DNA of 64,000 nt from Karalla daura (GCA_029224185.1 CM055198.1:1116001-1180000), one strand, 5' to 3'. Counted from the stretch's first letter, positions 23,851 through 36,489 are shown. A program made the numbers and translations. The notes: generated by a model not told the origin, from the letters alone.

Positions 23851-24578
23851 AGTTGGGCAATAGTTCACTTGGTTTATGCCCATGATAATTCTATTAAAGT
23901 CAGTGTTCTAGGCTAAGCAAGTAACCGTTGGTGAGTGTTTGTGAGTGCTGGTGAATAGGTGTGAGTGACATCTGTATCCAGCCAATGTGAGTGTGTGTTA
24001 GTGTTGTCAGGGGAACCAGTGACGAATCAGACGGCAGGGGGGCGGGCACCAACGGCTAGCGGTTGAGTTCACCGAGTGAGAGAGTTAGCGCGAAGAGCGA
24101 CAGAGAGTGTGGATCATTAGCGGCTTGCTATCCATTTTAAAGTCATATTTTGTGGGTCGAGGTCGCCCATAATTTTATGTATAGTCCGGGTGGAACAACG
24201 CCAACGTAACTGGGCCGTTGTTCACCAACTCAAGAAGAGTCACAGAGAGGAGAAGAGGGGCAGAGCCATCCCACCCTCCTCGAATTGGACTATCGTGGTT
24301 GCGGAGGGAGCTAGTCCGCTGCTAGTCATCCCTCTAGCCGCGCCCGTGGATTAATTTTCATCGTCGTTTGTGGAGTGCAGTGCTGTCGGGTCCCTGGCCA
24401 CCCGCCTGGACCGGACTGATTTCCCCCTTGTTGATCCAGTTACCGGACCGCGCTGCAGCCCCTCCCCCTCCTCCCCTATCGATCCAGTCACCAGACCGCG
24501 CAGCTGTCCCTCCGCCTCCTCTCCTCGTCGATCCAGTCACCGGACTGCGCTGCAGCCCCTCCCCGTTCCCCCCCTCAC
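23851..24578. other. unassigned GC-rich sequence with a 48-bp repeat
   Basis: Includes about three copies of a 48/49-bp GC-rich unit starting GATCCAGT at 24433, 24481 and 24530. No gene is supported. It could be part of an LTR or a GC-rich transposon. Confidence 0.45.
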
Positions 24579-25660
24579 TAGAGCTGTAAAACTCGGATCC
24601 TTTTAAGGATTCGGATCCCTCTGAGTCACTCACTGAACTGATCCGGATCTGCGAGTCACTTGAGTCACTTGAGTCAGTATTACTAAATAGAAAGTAACGT
24701 GCCTTGTGATGGGAATGAATCACTTTTAAATAAAACTAAGGTTAAAAACAAGAGAAATGTTTATTTAAACACACCAAAAATAATACAAAACTTAAACATA
24801 AGCATAACAGCAAAATCACAAAACGCAACCGAGAATAAGAATAAATAAGTAAACAAACTATTACTAATTATTAATGTTCCCGGATCACCACCAAATGTAA
24901 TTATCTGTGCATTGCCCTAACACTACATTGTCTGAAAATTGCTTCCAAATCATGCAGTAGGCTACTTTCCCTGCGTTTCGAGCACAGACAAATACATTAA
25001 CATCACATGATGTCTTCCGTGGATAAAATAAAATCTTTCGTGGATAGGCACATATAAAACGAATTTATTGAACTCATGTGCGTGCATGCGCTACGCCTGG
25101 TGTGACTCTGGATCCCCTCTCCTTACAGATCCGGGTGTGTTTAACCGGTGGATCCACTCATTATTGTCGGTTACGGTTAAGGACTCAGGATTCGCCGGAT
25201 CCGCACGGATCCGGGTTAGTGTCGGTTAGCGGATCAGGACTCAGGATTCGCCGGATCCGCACGGATCCGGGTTAGTGTCGGTTAGCGGATCAGGACTCAG
25301 GATTCGCCGGATCCGCACGGATCCGGGTTAGTGTCGGTTAGCGGATCAGGACTCAGGATTCGCCGGATCCGCACGGATCCGGGTTAGTGTCGGTTAGCGG
25401 ATCAGGACTCAGGATTCGACGGATCCGCACGGATCCGGGTTAGTGTCGGTTAGCGGTTTAGGACTCAGGTCTCGCCGGATCCGTATTAATGCACCGGGAT
25501 CTGTTACAGACCCGGGTGTGTTTAACCAGTGGATCCACTCATTACTGTCAGTTAGGACCCGACGGATCCGGTTCAATGGAGACCTCGGATTCATGATTCA
25601 TGAGTCATTTAAAGGATCCGGGTGATTAACCCGGATGAGTCCTGAACCGCCCAGCACTAG
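24579..25660. mobile_element. hAT-like or foldback element with GGATCC repeats
   Basis: The outer sequences are short imperfect inverted repeats (CTAGAGCTG on the left, CTAGTGCTG reading inward from the right), flanked by CACTAG on both sides. The interior is rich in GGATCC words and holds the 56-bp array. No transposase is present. The right edge coincides with where the BEL 5' LTR begins to align. The class is inferred from termini only. Confidence 0.5.
25193..25490. repeat. 56-bp minisatellite, about 5 copies
   Basis: CCGCACGGATCC recurs at 25201, 25257, 25313, 25369 and 25425 with exact 56-bp spacing. Each unit holds the dyad CGGATCCGCACGGATCCG. Copies are nearly identical. Confidence 0.95.
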
Positions 25661-26095
25661 TTGGAGAGAGTGATTTACCTTTCCTTTTACCTTCACTTTC
25701 CTGATTTGTTGCTGTGTGTAGATGCTAGAAGGTGAGTCTGGTGACTTGTTCTGTGAGAATTTAGGATTATTAATGAACTAATATGTGTTGATGTGCGCAA
25801 GTTACCTTATACTGATATGTTGCTAAGCTAACAAGCTAGTTAGAGTTAGTTCAACATTGAATGTGTGTTTCATGTAAGGAAACTGTTTTCATTAATATCT
25901 TGATTGTATTTGAATACTGAATAGTATCTATGTTTGTCATATTGATGGTCATTTTGTTATTGTTACAGACCACAGCAAATAAATCAATCCTGTCTGAGAC
26001 ATGAGACAGGTATCCGTGTTCTTTAACTGGAACACCCACCACATGTCTTGCAACTCTTGCCAGCTAATTTCCTGGAGACCCAAATCCCCTTTTTA
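25660..26095 (+). repeat. BEL/Pao 5' LTR, truncated
   Basis: Aligns with 32899-33334. Positions corresponding to 32719-32898 of the 3' LTR are not found upstream. Confidence 0.88.
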
Positions 26096-26113
26096 TGGTC
26101 CTTCGAGCCGGAT
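26096..26113 (+). promoter_or_regulatory. candidate BEL primer-binding site
   Basis: Starts TGG directly after the LTR (TGGTCCTTCGAGCC), as expected for a tRNA 3' end complement. I did not assign the tRNA. Confidence 0.6.
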
Positions 26114-26132
26114 TAAGAGTAACCACCAAGGT

Positions 26133-28085
26133 ATGGATCCTACAGATACCCAGACTGACCCTGCACCCCAACGTGCTTCACAGCGAGAGCGACACCCCCC
26201 TACCTACCTGAGTGATTATGTGGTTGAAACTCTCCCTTCCGAGGGACAAACCCATACCACACAAGCCCCCTCTACCCAGAGATCATATAGTCGAAGACAA
26301 TGTTCATCTCAGAGGAGCTCCAACTCCAGGTCTACTAGGTCATCTCGCTCATCTGTGCGCAGATTCCCCTCTAATGTTCTCTCAGAGCTAGAAACAGCTC
26401 AGCTCGAAGAGAGAGTGAAGGAAATGGAGCTTGAAGAATTACGGCAGAACATAGAGGAGGATCAACAGATTGATCACGAGTGTCAACAACTTCAAACTCA
26501 AGTCAGAGAAGCTCAACGGCTACAAGAAGAAGCCATTAGAACATAGGAGTCATTAACCAGACAGTTGGAGAAGCGACGACAGTTAAAGAAGAGAATGAAT
26601 GAGCTAGAGATAGCTAAGATGGTTACTTCTTTACTAAAAGAGAAGGCACAAGACTCCAGTAGCTCCAGATCCTCACCATGTCCACCGGATAATGGTGAGG
26701 CGAATAACACTCTGTCTCCACCTCCATCAACTCCAGCTCCACCCCCAGATACTGTGGCGCCATCTTCAGCTCATCAACCCATGACTCCACTTCCCATGGT
26801 CCCAGCTCCGCTCCCAGCGATTGTAGCTCCAACCCCAGTGTTCCATGGAGCTCTACCGTCCATGTCTCTGTTTCCACCTCCTGTACAGCATCCGTCTGTT
26901 CCCCCAACTTAACAATATCCTCCTCCACCTGTACCCTTGCCTTCTACCTCAGCACATGTGAACGGCTACCTGGCTCCTACTCCTCATTCAGCTCACCCAA
27001 GTAGTCCAACCATCATTCCCCTGTCCAGGCAACATTGTGCCCCACCGCAGCCTTACCAAGTTCAGGTTCACAACAACCCCAAGCAGCTGATGTGTTCCCA
27101 TCAATGGTTGCCTTTTATGGCATTCCCAAACCTATGATTCCTTGCTTTGAGAGTGGCAAAGAAAGTGATTTTGCCCTACTGAAGATGGCGCTCGACAACC
27201 TGCTCAACAGCCATCTACACCTGAACGAGCAGTACAAATATCAAGTGCTCCTAGGACACCTGAAATTACAAAGTGCTCTCCGACTAGCCAAAGCCTACAT
27301 GCACGATCCAAGACCATACACAACAGCTATGCAGGCTCTACAGGACAAGTATGGTCAACCTCGTCAGCTTGTCCAAAGTGAACTGGGCGCCATCCTAAAC
27401 ACCCCAGTCCTCAAATTTGGAGACTGAGGCTTTTGATACATTCGCCTTATCCGTCCAATCGCTGGTAGGCATGCTTAGGACCCTGGAGGGACAGAACGGA
27501 TATGAACTACGATGCGGATCTCACGTTGATCGACTCCTGAGCAAGATGCCCCCAAGTTATCGAGATGGGTTTGTGGAATACTGCCTGTGCCAAGGCATTC
27601 TTCGGACAGGAACCGATCAAACTTACACCCAGCCTGATCTGAGTTCCTGGTTACAGATGAAATCCCAAGCTCAGCGCATAGCAGGTCGAGCAGCTTCACT
27701 CTATAACTGTGACTCACCCAAGCCACTGAAGAAGGACCAACGTCCCTTCAACAGATCAAAGGAGAAGTCGACAGCATTCCTCCTTACCGCCAGTAGTGAC
27801 CAAGGACCCAAACTACGGTCTGTACAACCAAAGTCCTCATCCAAACCCAAGCCATACTGTCCCCACTGCGACAATAAAGAACATTTCCTGAATGCTTGCC
27901 CAGAGTTCAAGAAGTTGAACACAGATCAGATTGTGACATGGATAACGGATGGACAACGATGTTGGAAATGTGGACGATCTCACAAGCCTGAAGTTTGCAC
28001 CCTCAAGCGACCATGCAATACCTGTAAAGAACAACATCTGACAGTACTACACGATGCAGACCTAACAGATCCCCCAAGGTGCTGT
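26133..28085 (+). pseudogene. BEL/Pao gag
   Basis: gag would form the capsid of the particle. It starts at the ATG at 26133 (MDPTDTQ). The N-terminal region is Ser/Arg-rich and is followed by a Glu-rich coiled coil (about 26380-26640). After that comes a long Pro-rich linker (26700-27060) and then the capsid-like region with FESGKESDFALLKMALDNLL (about 27150-27210). A Cys-rich nucleic-acid-binding region contains CPHCDNKEHFLNAC, CWKCGRSHKPEVC and CNTCKEQH (about 27860-28045). Stops at 26547 (TAG) and 26910 (TAA), and frame changes near 27060 and 27420, prevent translation of a single protein. Confidence 0.87.
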
Positions 28086-31000
28086 TGAAGGTCGTGAAAG
28101 TATTACTCCATAATCAGGGAAAAGTACTGGAGACCTACGCAGTACTAGACGACGGCTCGGAGAGAAGTATTATCTTGCCACAGGCTGTGCAGTACCTGAA
28201 TCTCGCCACACACCCTGAAACGCTTACACTCCGAACTGTTCATCAAAATGTAGTGCAGTTTCAAGGTGCATCAGTTGCCTTCTATGTGTCTTCCCCGACC
28301 AAACCTGATGAGAAGTACCACATACGTCAGGCATTCACTGCTGACAACCTGGGACTCTCAAAACACTCCTACGCAGTGAAAACTCTACAACGGAAATATA
28401 AATACCTCCGCAACCTACCTCTGCCTCCTGTAGATCAAGCTCAACCTTTGCTGCTCATTGGATCCGACATGCCTCATCTCCTGACACCCATCGAGCCGGT
28501 GCAACTGGTACTGTCTGGGGCACCCATCGCCGTACATACTAAGCTTGGCTGGTCACTTCAGGGTCCCACCAATGTTGACCATGTTCCTACATCCCAGCAG
28601 CAGTGTCTGTTCACAGCATCAGTTCCACCTACCTCTGAGCTCTTCAGGAACGTTGAACGTCTTTGGCAGATCAATACACTACCCTATACAAATGAGAAGC
28701 AAGTCACTCGATCTAAGCAAGATCAACAAGCCCTAAACCTGCTCCAGACCTCCACAGTTAAGGTCAACATCAATGGGGTCCAAAGATACGCTACACCACT
28801 GCTCCGCCGAACTAACTCCATCACCCTTCAAGCCCCCATGGAAGCTGTGTTACCAAGTCTTCGTGGCACCGAGAGGAGACTCGCCAAAGATCCACAGCGT
28901 GCAGAGATCTATTGCCAGGAGATCCAGAAACTAGAGAAGATGGGCTACGTAGCAGTAGTGCCCTCGGAGGTAGCAACATCAACTCCAGAATCCTGGTTCA
29001 TACCTCACCATATGGTGCGACACAACAACAAAGACAGGATTGTCTTTAACTGCTCCTTCCAATATGAAGGAAAATCTCTGAATGACCTCCTCCTCCCTGG
29101 TCCTGCTCTTGGCCCATCGCTGCTAGGAGTCCTCATTCGTTTTCGGCAGCACCCTGTCGCAGTAAGTGGTGACATCAAAGGCATGTTTCACCAGATACAC
29201 CTTCTGCCAGATGACAGTCCAGTGCTGCGCTTCATCTGGCGAGATATGAAGAGGACCGAAGAGCCAAAGATCTATGAATGGAAAGTACTGCCCTTTGGCA
29301 CAACGTGCAGCCCTTGCTGTGCCATCTACGCCCTGCAACGGCACGTCCAGGAGACAAGTGAGTCCAACAGCCATCTTATAGATTGTGTTGAGCAGTCGTT
29401 CTATGTGGATAACTGTCTCCGCAGCACCCACACGAAGGAGGAAGCTAAAGATCCTGTTGATGATCTACGCCAGCTACTCCACACCGGAGGCTTTGAAATC
29501 CGTCAGTGGGCTAGCAACATTCCAGTGGTCATTGAACACCTTCCATCTGACGTCAGATCAGAGAGCAGTGAACTATGGCTCTCACAATCCAGCACAGACC
29601 TTCAGGAGCCGACTCTTGGGAGGGGATTGCCTCCATGACTCCCTGAAGTATAAACATCAACCTGTGGAGAGAACCGAACCCACATTGAGGAATGTTTACA
29701 AAGTACTCGCCTGTCAGTATGACTGTCAAGTTATGTGAGCTTTTACTCAGTTCCTGCTCAAACTTGAGAAGAGCCTAGTCTGAAGGACGCAGAGGTACAA
29801 CTCAAATCTTCCTTTTCTTTTTGTTTATTGAGTTTGGTAGATAGATTGATCAGGTTGATTAGGTTGATTAGGTTGATAACCTCAAAAAATAAACAAGAAA
29901 CTTTGAATTACTTTCAGTTCAAACACAACAAACTCAAATTCATAAATCTCAAATCAGTATGATCAATCAAAATCAAAAACCAGAACATCAAACATTCCAA
30001 TTCCATCAACACTACAATATAATACAAACAGATTTGAATGCTCAGGCCGTAAATTTCAGTTAACATGATCAAACCAAGCAATTCCTTCAGCAGTTTCAGA
30101 CATCAAAGTGACAAAGTGTTTCAATGTCCATTCCCCTACCAGCTGCGTCTTGACTGTGAGCTGAGTAATCTTCCCCGTCCAGTTGCGTGATTCTTCTGCA
30201 CCTCCTTGTCCTAGATGCTTCTCCCTTGTTCACAAAACCCCTTTCTCCATGCAGGCATGCAGGTGATATGGCCGCAACAGGAAGCCCAGATTGACTTCCT
30301 GGTCACCCTAAGAACACCAACTCTCTCTCCGCCCCCTGCAGGCTCGGAGCCTAGGCCACGTGGCTGTGCCTTGAGTGAATGCCTGAATGAATGTTCTGTG
30401 TTGACGCGACAATGACCCATTAGGTTGTATTGTACCATTCACCACCAGAGCCAAGATCCTAGTTCAGGACCTTTGGAAGAAACAAATCGGTTGGGATGAT
30501 CCAATCCAACCACAGAGCCTAAGCGACAGATGGCTTGCCTGGGAACAGGAGATTCCAAACCTCATCCAGATGGAAATCCCCAGATGTTATACACCAGCGT
30601 CTATAGACCTCACGACAGTCAGCAGAGATCTGCATATCTTCTGTGATGCTTCCGAAAGAGCCTATGGGTCTGTTGCTTACTTAAGGACGGAGGACGATCA
30701 GAACGAAGTTCACGTCTCCTTTGTGCTGGCCAGGTCCCGTGTGGCCCCAAAGAAGCAGCTGTCCATGCTGCGGCTAGAGCTGAGTGCTGCACTCACTGGT
30801 GCTCAACTAGCCAGTGTGTTACGCACCAAGCTCACTTTACCCATCAAGAAGATCATACTTTGGTCTGACTCTACGACAGTTCTACACTGGATTAAATCGG
30901 AGTCTTGTCACTATAAAGTCTTTGTGGGTACACGTGTGGCAGAGATCCAAAGTCTTACAGAGGTCAGCGATTGGAGGTACGTGGAAAGCGCTAATAATCC

Positions 31001-32667
31001 TGCAGATGACATCACGCGGGGGAAAACTCTGAAGGAACTGTCTCAACCACCTTGTTGGCACCGAGGCCCTGATTTCCTACATCATTCCGAGGATCATTGG
31101 TCAACCAGTCCATCATTCTATCCAAAGACAGATGATGGCGAGCTGAAGAAATCTTCATTCTGTGGAAATGTGACTGTTGACACCCATCCTCAACTCCCTG
31201 ATGTCAGCCAGTTCTCCACATGGAAGGATCTCATGCAAACAACAGCACGGTCCCTTCATGGGGCGGCTGATTCGAATTCTGACTCATCCACTGAAGCAGC
31301 TGACTACATTAATGCTGAAAATCTCCTCCTAAGACGGGCTCAGATGGAATCATTCCCTGAAGAGATGAAGGCTCTCATCTCCAATCAACCCTTATCAACC
31401 TCCAGTCGTTTGAGCTCCTTATCTCATGAGTATGATAAGGATACAGGACTCCTAAGAGTTGGGGGGAGGTTACGGAGAGTGGAGCAACTAGAACCAGATA
31501 CCATCCACCCAATCTTACTGGACCCAAAGCATCCACTCACCAACCTCATCATCCAGAAATTTGATGAAACCCTCCTACATCCTGGACCCGAAAGGGTGCT
31601 GGGCGAACTACGCCGTCGGTTTTGGATCCTGCGGGGGAGGGAAGCAGTCAAGAGGTATCAGAGTCGATGTCTGCAATGTCAAGCATGGCGTGCAAATCCC
31701 TCTGTCCCTAAAATGGCAGATTTGCCACCTGCTCGCCTTCGCCTCTATAAGCCACCCTTCTATTCAGCTGGAGTCGACTGTTTCGGTCCCTTCACGGTGA
31801 AGATTGGACGGCGAATGGAGAAGCGTTGGGGCATTGTTTTCAAGTGCATGACAACCCGTTGTGTGCATCTAGACCTCTTAGAGAGTCTTAACGCTGATGC
31901 CTTTCTGATGTGTCTCCGACGTTTCATCGCTAGAAGGGCCCTTTGAGCTCCTGTCCGATAATGGAACAAATTTCATGGGTGGAGCCCGAGAGCTACGTGA
32001 GGCATTTCAGGCCATGGCCCCTCAACTGAAAGAACAATTGGCAGAACAGCAGATTGAATTCTGTTTCAATCCCCCAAGTGCTCCCCACTTCGGAGGAGCA
32101 TGGGAGAGAGAAGTCAGGTCTGTGAAGACTGCACTTAAAGTCGTACTGAAGGAGCAGTCCGTACCTGAAACAGTACTCCGTACTGTTCTTGTGGAAGTGG
32201 AGGGCATTCTGAATGCTAAACCCCTTGGCTACATCTCATCAGACATAGCTGATCCAGATCCCATCACGCCTTGCATTTTACTGATGGGTCGCTATGATGC
32301 ATCACTTCCTCAGGTCATTTATGATCCCAGTAACACCCTTGGGAATTGTCGTTGGCGACACAGTCAAGTTCTCGTCGATCACTTCTGGTCCAGATTCATT
32401 AGCCACTACCTGCCAAGCCTACAAGAGAGACAGAAGTGGCAGAAAGATGGGAAACGTCTCGAACCAAATCAAGTGGTGCTCATTGTGGATCCTCAGCTCC
32501 CACGAGCCTCATGGCCCATTGGTAAGGTAACAGCTACTTACCCTGGAGCTGATGGACGCATTCGAACCGCTGCCATCAAGGTCAAGGATAGGACATACAT
32601 TCGACCGGTGGCTCGTCTAGTCCAACTCCCTAAATTTGAAGATAGCGTTGGAGAGTCACCTATTTGA
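28079..32667 (+). pseudogene. BEL/Pao pol
   Basis: The first part, 28079-29638, contains a DUF1758-type aspartic protease (LDDGSERS at residues 23-30). Reverse transcriptase follows, with SGDIKGMFHQIH (motif A, about residue 363) and FYVDNCL (about 441-447); Asn replaces the usual second Asp. A frameshift near 29600 moves the frame, and a solo LTR at 29724-30411 splits the RT/RNase H connection. The frame resumes exactly after that insert. RNase H follows (FCDASERAYGSVAY, about 30630), then integrase with a Cys-containing zinc finger (LQCQAW). The catalytic-core residues lie in GVDCFGPF, SDNGTNF and WEREVRSVK. A second frameshift lies at about 31945. Pol normally copies the RNA and integrates the DNA. 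Confidence 0.92.
29724..30411 (+). mobile_element. solo LTR inside BEL pol, 688 bp
   Basis: Begins TGTCAAG and ends GCGACA, so TG...CA. It is flanked on both sides by the exact 5-bp duplication ATGAC (29719-29723 and 30412-30416). Removing it with one duplicated pentamer keeps the pol reading frame in register across the break. A TTGATTAGG short repeat lies near 29850-29878 and AATAAA near 29887. The parent family is not present in the window. Confidence 0.9.
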
Positions 32668-32718
32668 GTGTCCTTTCTACCTTTGATTCGACTGTCTGGA
32701 TAGACAGTCGGGGGCGGC

Positions 32719-33334
32719 TGTGTTAGAAAGCCCACATAGTTAATAGATTGCCAAGCTTACTGAATTGTTCTATTTAGTAGTAGTTTGTTCGGTAAGTCTC
32801 CATACGACCTATGCTCCTGAATGCACCATGGCAGTTCCGACATTTTTGAACGCACCACACTCGTGTGCAACGGCCGTGAATATTTTGCCGATACAGCAGT
32901 TGGAGAGAGTGATTTACCTTTCCTTTTACCTTCACTTTCCTGATTTGTTGCTGTGTGTAGATGCTAGAAGGTGAGTCTGGTGACTTGTTCTGTGAGAATT
33001 TAGTATTATTAATGAACTAATATGTGCTGATGTGCGCAAGTTACCTTATACTGATATGTTGCTAAGCTAACAAGCTAGTTAGAGTTAGTTCAACATTGAA
33101 TGTGTGTTCCATGTAAGGAAACTGTTTTCATTAATATCTTGATTGTATTTGAATACTGAATAGTATCTATGTTTGTCATATTGATGGTCATTTTGTTGTT
33201 GTTACAGACCACAACAAATAAATCAATCCTGTCTGAGACATGAGACAGGTATCCGTGTTCTTTAACTAGAACACCCACCACATATCTTGCAACTCTTGCC
33301 AGCTAATTTCCTGGAGACCCAAATCTCCTTTTTA
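32719..33334 (+). repeat. BEL/Pao 3' LTR
   Basis: Starts TGTGTTAG after a purine-rich tract (GGGGGCGG, about 32710-32717) and runs to about 33334. It shares its last ~434 bp with the 5' LTR. Confidence 0.87.
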
Positions 33335-33373
33335 TTAAGAATGACAATTTTAGTGACATTTTAAGAATATAGA

Positions 33374-34591
33374 TGTAGCCCTAGGTGGATTTTATGTTCA
33401 ATAGAACAAATAAGGTGTTCTTATGTGTTCAAAATGGTTAAAGTGTGTATTTTCTTGTTTAACTATTGTTTTTTATTCATAAATGTCAGTAGGTTGTTTC
33501 TGTTTCTGTTTAGACAGTTGCTGGCAAGTTATGATTTCCGTTATGTTTCCGTTATGTGATGTACCGAATCAGAAGTCAGGAGGGGAGAAAGGGGGGGAGA
33601 ACGCAGGAGGAGAGGAAGACGGGAACGCAGAGAGAGAGGAGGGGCCGAGTGTGTGGGAAGAGATAAGCAAGAGATAAAAGAATTTAGAATATATATTCCT
33701 GATAGTTTAGCTGTAGTAACTGCGCGAACTGATCGTGACCGTGACATGTTATTACAGCAGACTGGGGTATGGTATAGAAAATCTACTACGGACAGTAGTT
33801 AACTTTCTAGCCAGAGCCGTTAGTCAGTTGCAGATCGCTGTAAGTGGGGGTTGTCCCGGCTGCTACGGACAGGTTAGCTGGCCAGGTGATGCCATTACGT
33901 CCTGGAGATCAGCCAGAGGACATGCCCCAGACTACAGCTGGGTTTACTAGAGATGTCCATCGCGGAGGTGCGGAGGAGCCGTTGACACACCCCCCGGAGC
34001 CGAGCCGTTCATCTCGGAGGTGCGGAGGAGCCGTTGACCACCCCCGCCGGAGCTGAGCCGTTCATCGCTTAGGCGCAGAGAGCCGTTAACACACCCCCCG
34101 GAGCCGAGCCGTTCATCGCGGAGACTCAGAGTCCAGCACGTTCGTGAGAGAGGAGGAGCTGCGTTTCTTCCGTAACTCCTCCCAAAGCTACACACACACA
34201 CACACACACTGCACCTACATTTGACTTTATACAAGCACTGATAATAGTGGGGGTATTTTAAACATAGTTACGGCCGTGTTAAGTTTCCTTTCTATTTTAA
34301 AAGTGAAAGTATTGATGTGTTTATGTGAATGTGTGACAGTTAACCTCTTGAATGAACAAGGGTGTAAAGTAAATTAGTATAAAAAAGAGAGAATTGGATC
34401 AATAGCAAAAACCCAAATATTGTGAATGTTTTATGTGTGTCTATTAAAGTGTCATTTACATTTATTTAACAGCTGGCTACTTTAATTATTGTGCACCTTA
34501 CCAAACTATAACTTAATAAATATATATTATACAGAACCTAGGGTAGTCAACCCCTATCTATTGCTATAAACAGTAGCAAAGGGGCGCTACA
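33374..34591 (+). mobile_element. candidate LTR (solo), about 1218 bp
   Basis: Begins TGTAGC and ends GCTACA, a perfect 6-bp inverted end. AATAAA words occur near the 3' end (about 34515), and flanks (TAGA / TAAA) resemble an imperfect duplication. No coding is present. It includes the 52-bp repeats below. Confidence 0.45.
33963..34125. repeat. 52-bp GC-rich minisatellite, about 3 copies
   Basis: GGAGGTGCGGAGG recurs at 33963 and 34015, with a related unit at about 34068 and another partial one at 34118. Each holds GAGCCGTTGAC-like and GAGCCGTTCATC-like words. Confidence 0.85.
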
Positions 34592-35104
34592 TAAACAAAA
34601 ACATTTGCGACATATTTAATGATATTTTATTGCTTCGCAGTATTTCGCCGTTTCCCACCGGAGCCCCGTGTCTCTGTCCTGGGTATTTCTAATCAGATTT
34701 GCCTGCCCCAGCGTCAATCTGTGACAGGGTTCAGGTCTTTGAAGGTACTCTCTCCTCCGGCCTCGCATCCCCCCGAGGAGCACGTCTGACCAGCAATCAG
34801 TCGGATGGACCGCTGTCAGTGATGGCGCGTGCGGCTCTCTCCCCTCCTGCCTCGCGCTGACAGCTGATCTAGTAGCATGGCTCACGGCCGCGCATATTGG
34901 GCCAAAATGCGGCCCCTGTTGGATCGCGGGGCCCTACGCACTGCGTGTGTTCTGCGTATAGGCAGCTATGACTTTGCAACATAATAAAATGACATGATAT
35001 ACGATACGATTGATGCAACGTCTTATAGACAACAAACATAGCCACCACCGTTAAGCACCCCTATTTCCATAGCTACCTGCTTGGCTACTGCCATTCACTA
35101 TATG
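34592..35104. other. unassigned sequence
   Basis: Moderately GC-rich, with no recognised gene or repeat. Confidence 0.4.
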
Positions 35105-35415
35105 TTAACTATATGTTACTAAATTAGAGTAGAGAACCTTATTGTCATTACACATGTATGAAGTCATAAAATGCAGTTTGCCATCTAATCCAGAAGTGCA
35201 CATACAGATTGTGCAGCGTGTACAGAGCTCCATAGGGTAAGCACTGTGAGAAAGAAGTGGTTTCTGAACCTGTTTGTGTAACAGCAACAGTAGAGCCTGG
35301 AGGAGGAGCAGAAAAGAGCATCGGCCCTATGAGAGGAGTCTTAAGAATGTTACATGCCCACTGCAGACATCTCTTCTTGTACTTCCTGTGATTGCTTGTC
35401 AGCAATTCCCACACA
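35105..35415 (-). mobile_element. Rex1 LINE 3' end fragment
   Basis: On the minus strand it reads from a degenerate C-terminal coding end into a 3' untranslated region that contains ATGACAATAA shortly before the tail at 35110-35150. That layout is characteristic of Rex1. Confidence 0.6.
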
Positions 35416-36485
35416 AAGACGGTTAGTCTTTATTCAGCTGCATCAGTAATAGCGTTGTCAACCCAAGCATTGGAGTTAGTCCTCTCAGCTAAGTACTGTT
35501 TTTAAGGTTCTCAAAAATTAAATGGTGAACATGGGTTAATACTCATTAAATCATTAATCAAAAGTAATTAAAAAGTAATTAGTTACATTACTTTTAAATA
35601 AAAAAAATCGAAAAGGTAACACTACAATTACTTTTTAAACAAGGTAACTTGTAACTGTCACAAATTATATTTTTAAAGTAACTTACCCAACACTGCCTAG
35701 GACCTATGTTAATCCTGCGGTTGCCTGTACCCCGACAGGCGCAAAGGCTCGGACCAGCTCACAGCTGCTTGCAGGTTTGATTTATTGAATGTTTCTTAAG
35801 ATTTTTATGGCATTCTATGTATGATTGTGCAAGTCTGTATGTCTATGTGTTGTTTTTTAAGTAATGGATCCTAAATATAAGACATTCCCCTTTGGGAAAA
35901 TAAAGATTTTATTCGTTCATTCAACCCTAACCAAAAAGTGATCAACAATATGTGACAATAAGTGACATAGTTAGCACCCCTGCCATTAGACCCTTACATC
36001 GGCTGAGGAGCGACTCTCCAGAAAAATACTGAAGAGGAAAAATACAGAGAAAACTCAGGGTGACAGGCAGAGGAGGAGATCCTCACCCAGGACAGACAGG
36101 CTGGCAGAAGCAATGCAATATACAATATACAAACAGTATTGGCTAACAATTTGGACTATAGTCTAGAGGTTAGATGAGTCCATAGTAGAAAGAGTGCACG
36201 CACCAGGAACAGCCATGGTATGGTACAGAGACCTGGATCCAATTCTATGGAGTCTGGGAGGAGGAAAAGCACAAAGGTAGTGTCCCCGATCCAATATGCA
36301 ACTCAAACATAATCAGTGAACAAGAATAGAGAGGAGGAAGGAGATGAAACAAGCTGTTGTGTTTTGAATGATCTGCAAAGTTCTCAGCAGCCATTTGTAT
36401 CCAGCCAGTTAAGAGTTGGAGTAGTCTAGCTTGGAAGTAAAGGCATGGACTAGTTGCTCTCCTGAAATTCTTCTAAAATTCTTCT
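35416..36485. other. unassigned sequence with repeat remnants
   Basis: Contains at 35717-35775 the reverse complement of the GCAAGCAGC repeat seen at 21785. Nothing else could be assigned; the stretch 36000-36450 may be a repeat that I cannot name. Confidence 0.35.
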
Positions 36486-36489
36486 AAAA

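Larger units (their letters stand above)
25660..33334 (+). mobile_element. BEL/Pao LTR retrotransposon, nearly complete
   Basis: LTR, primer-binding site, gag, protease, reverse transcriptase, RNase H, integrase, polypurine tract and 3' LTR occur in the BEL/Pao order. The two LTRs share about 434 bp with roughly eight differences by eye, so the insertion is fairly young. The first ~180 bp of the 5' LTR are missing and replaced by the GGATCC-rich element. gag and pol carry stops and frameshifts, and pol also holds a 688-bp solo LTR. Confidence 0.93.

Noticed and set aside
25193..25490. CRISPR-like array
   Set aside because: Repeats are head to tail without unique spacers, in vertebrate DNA.
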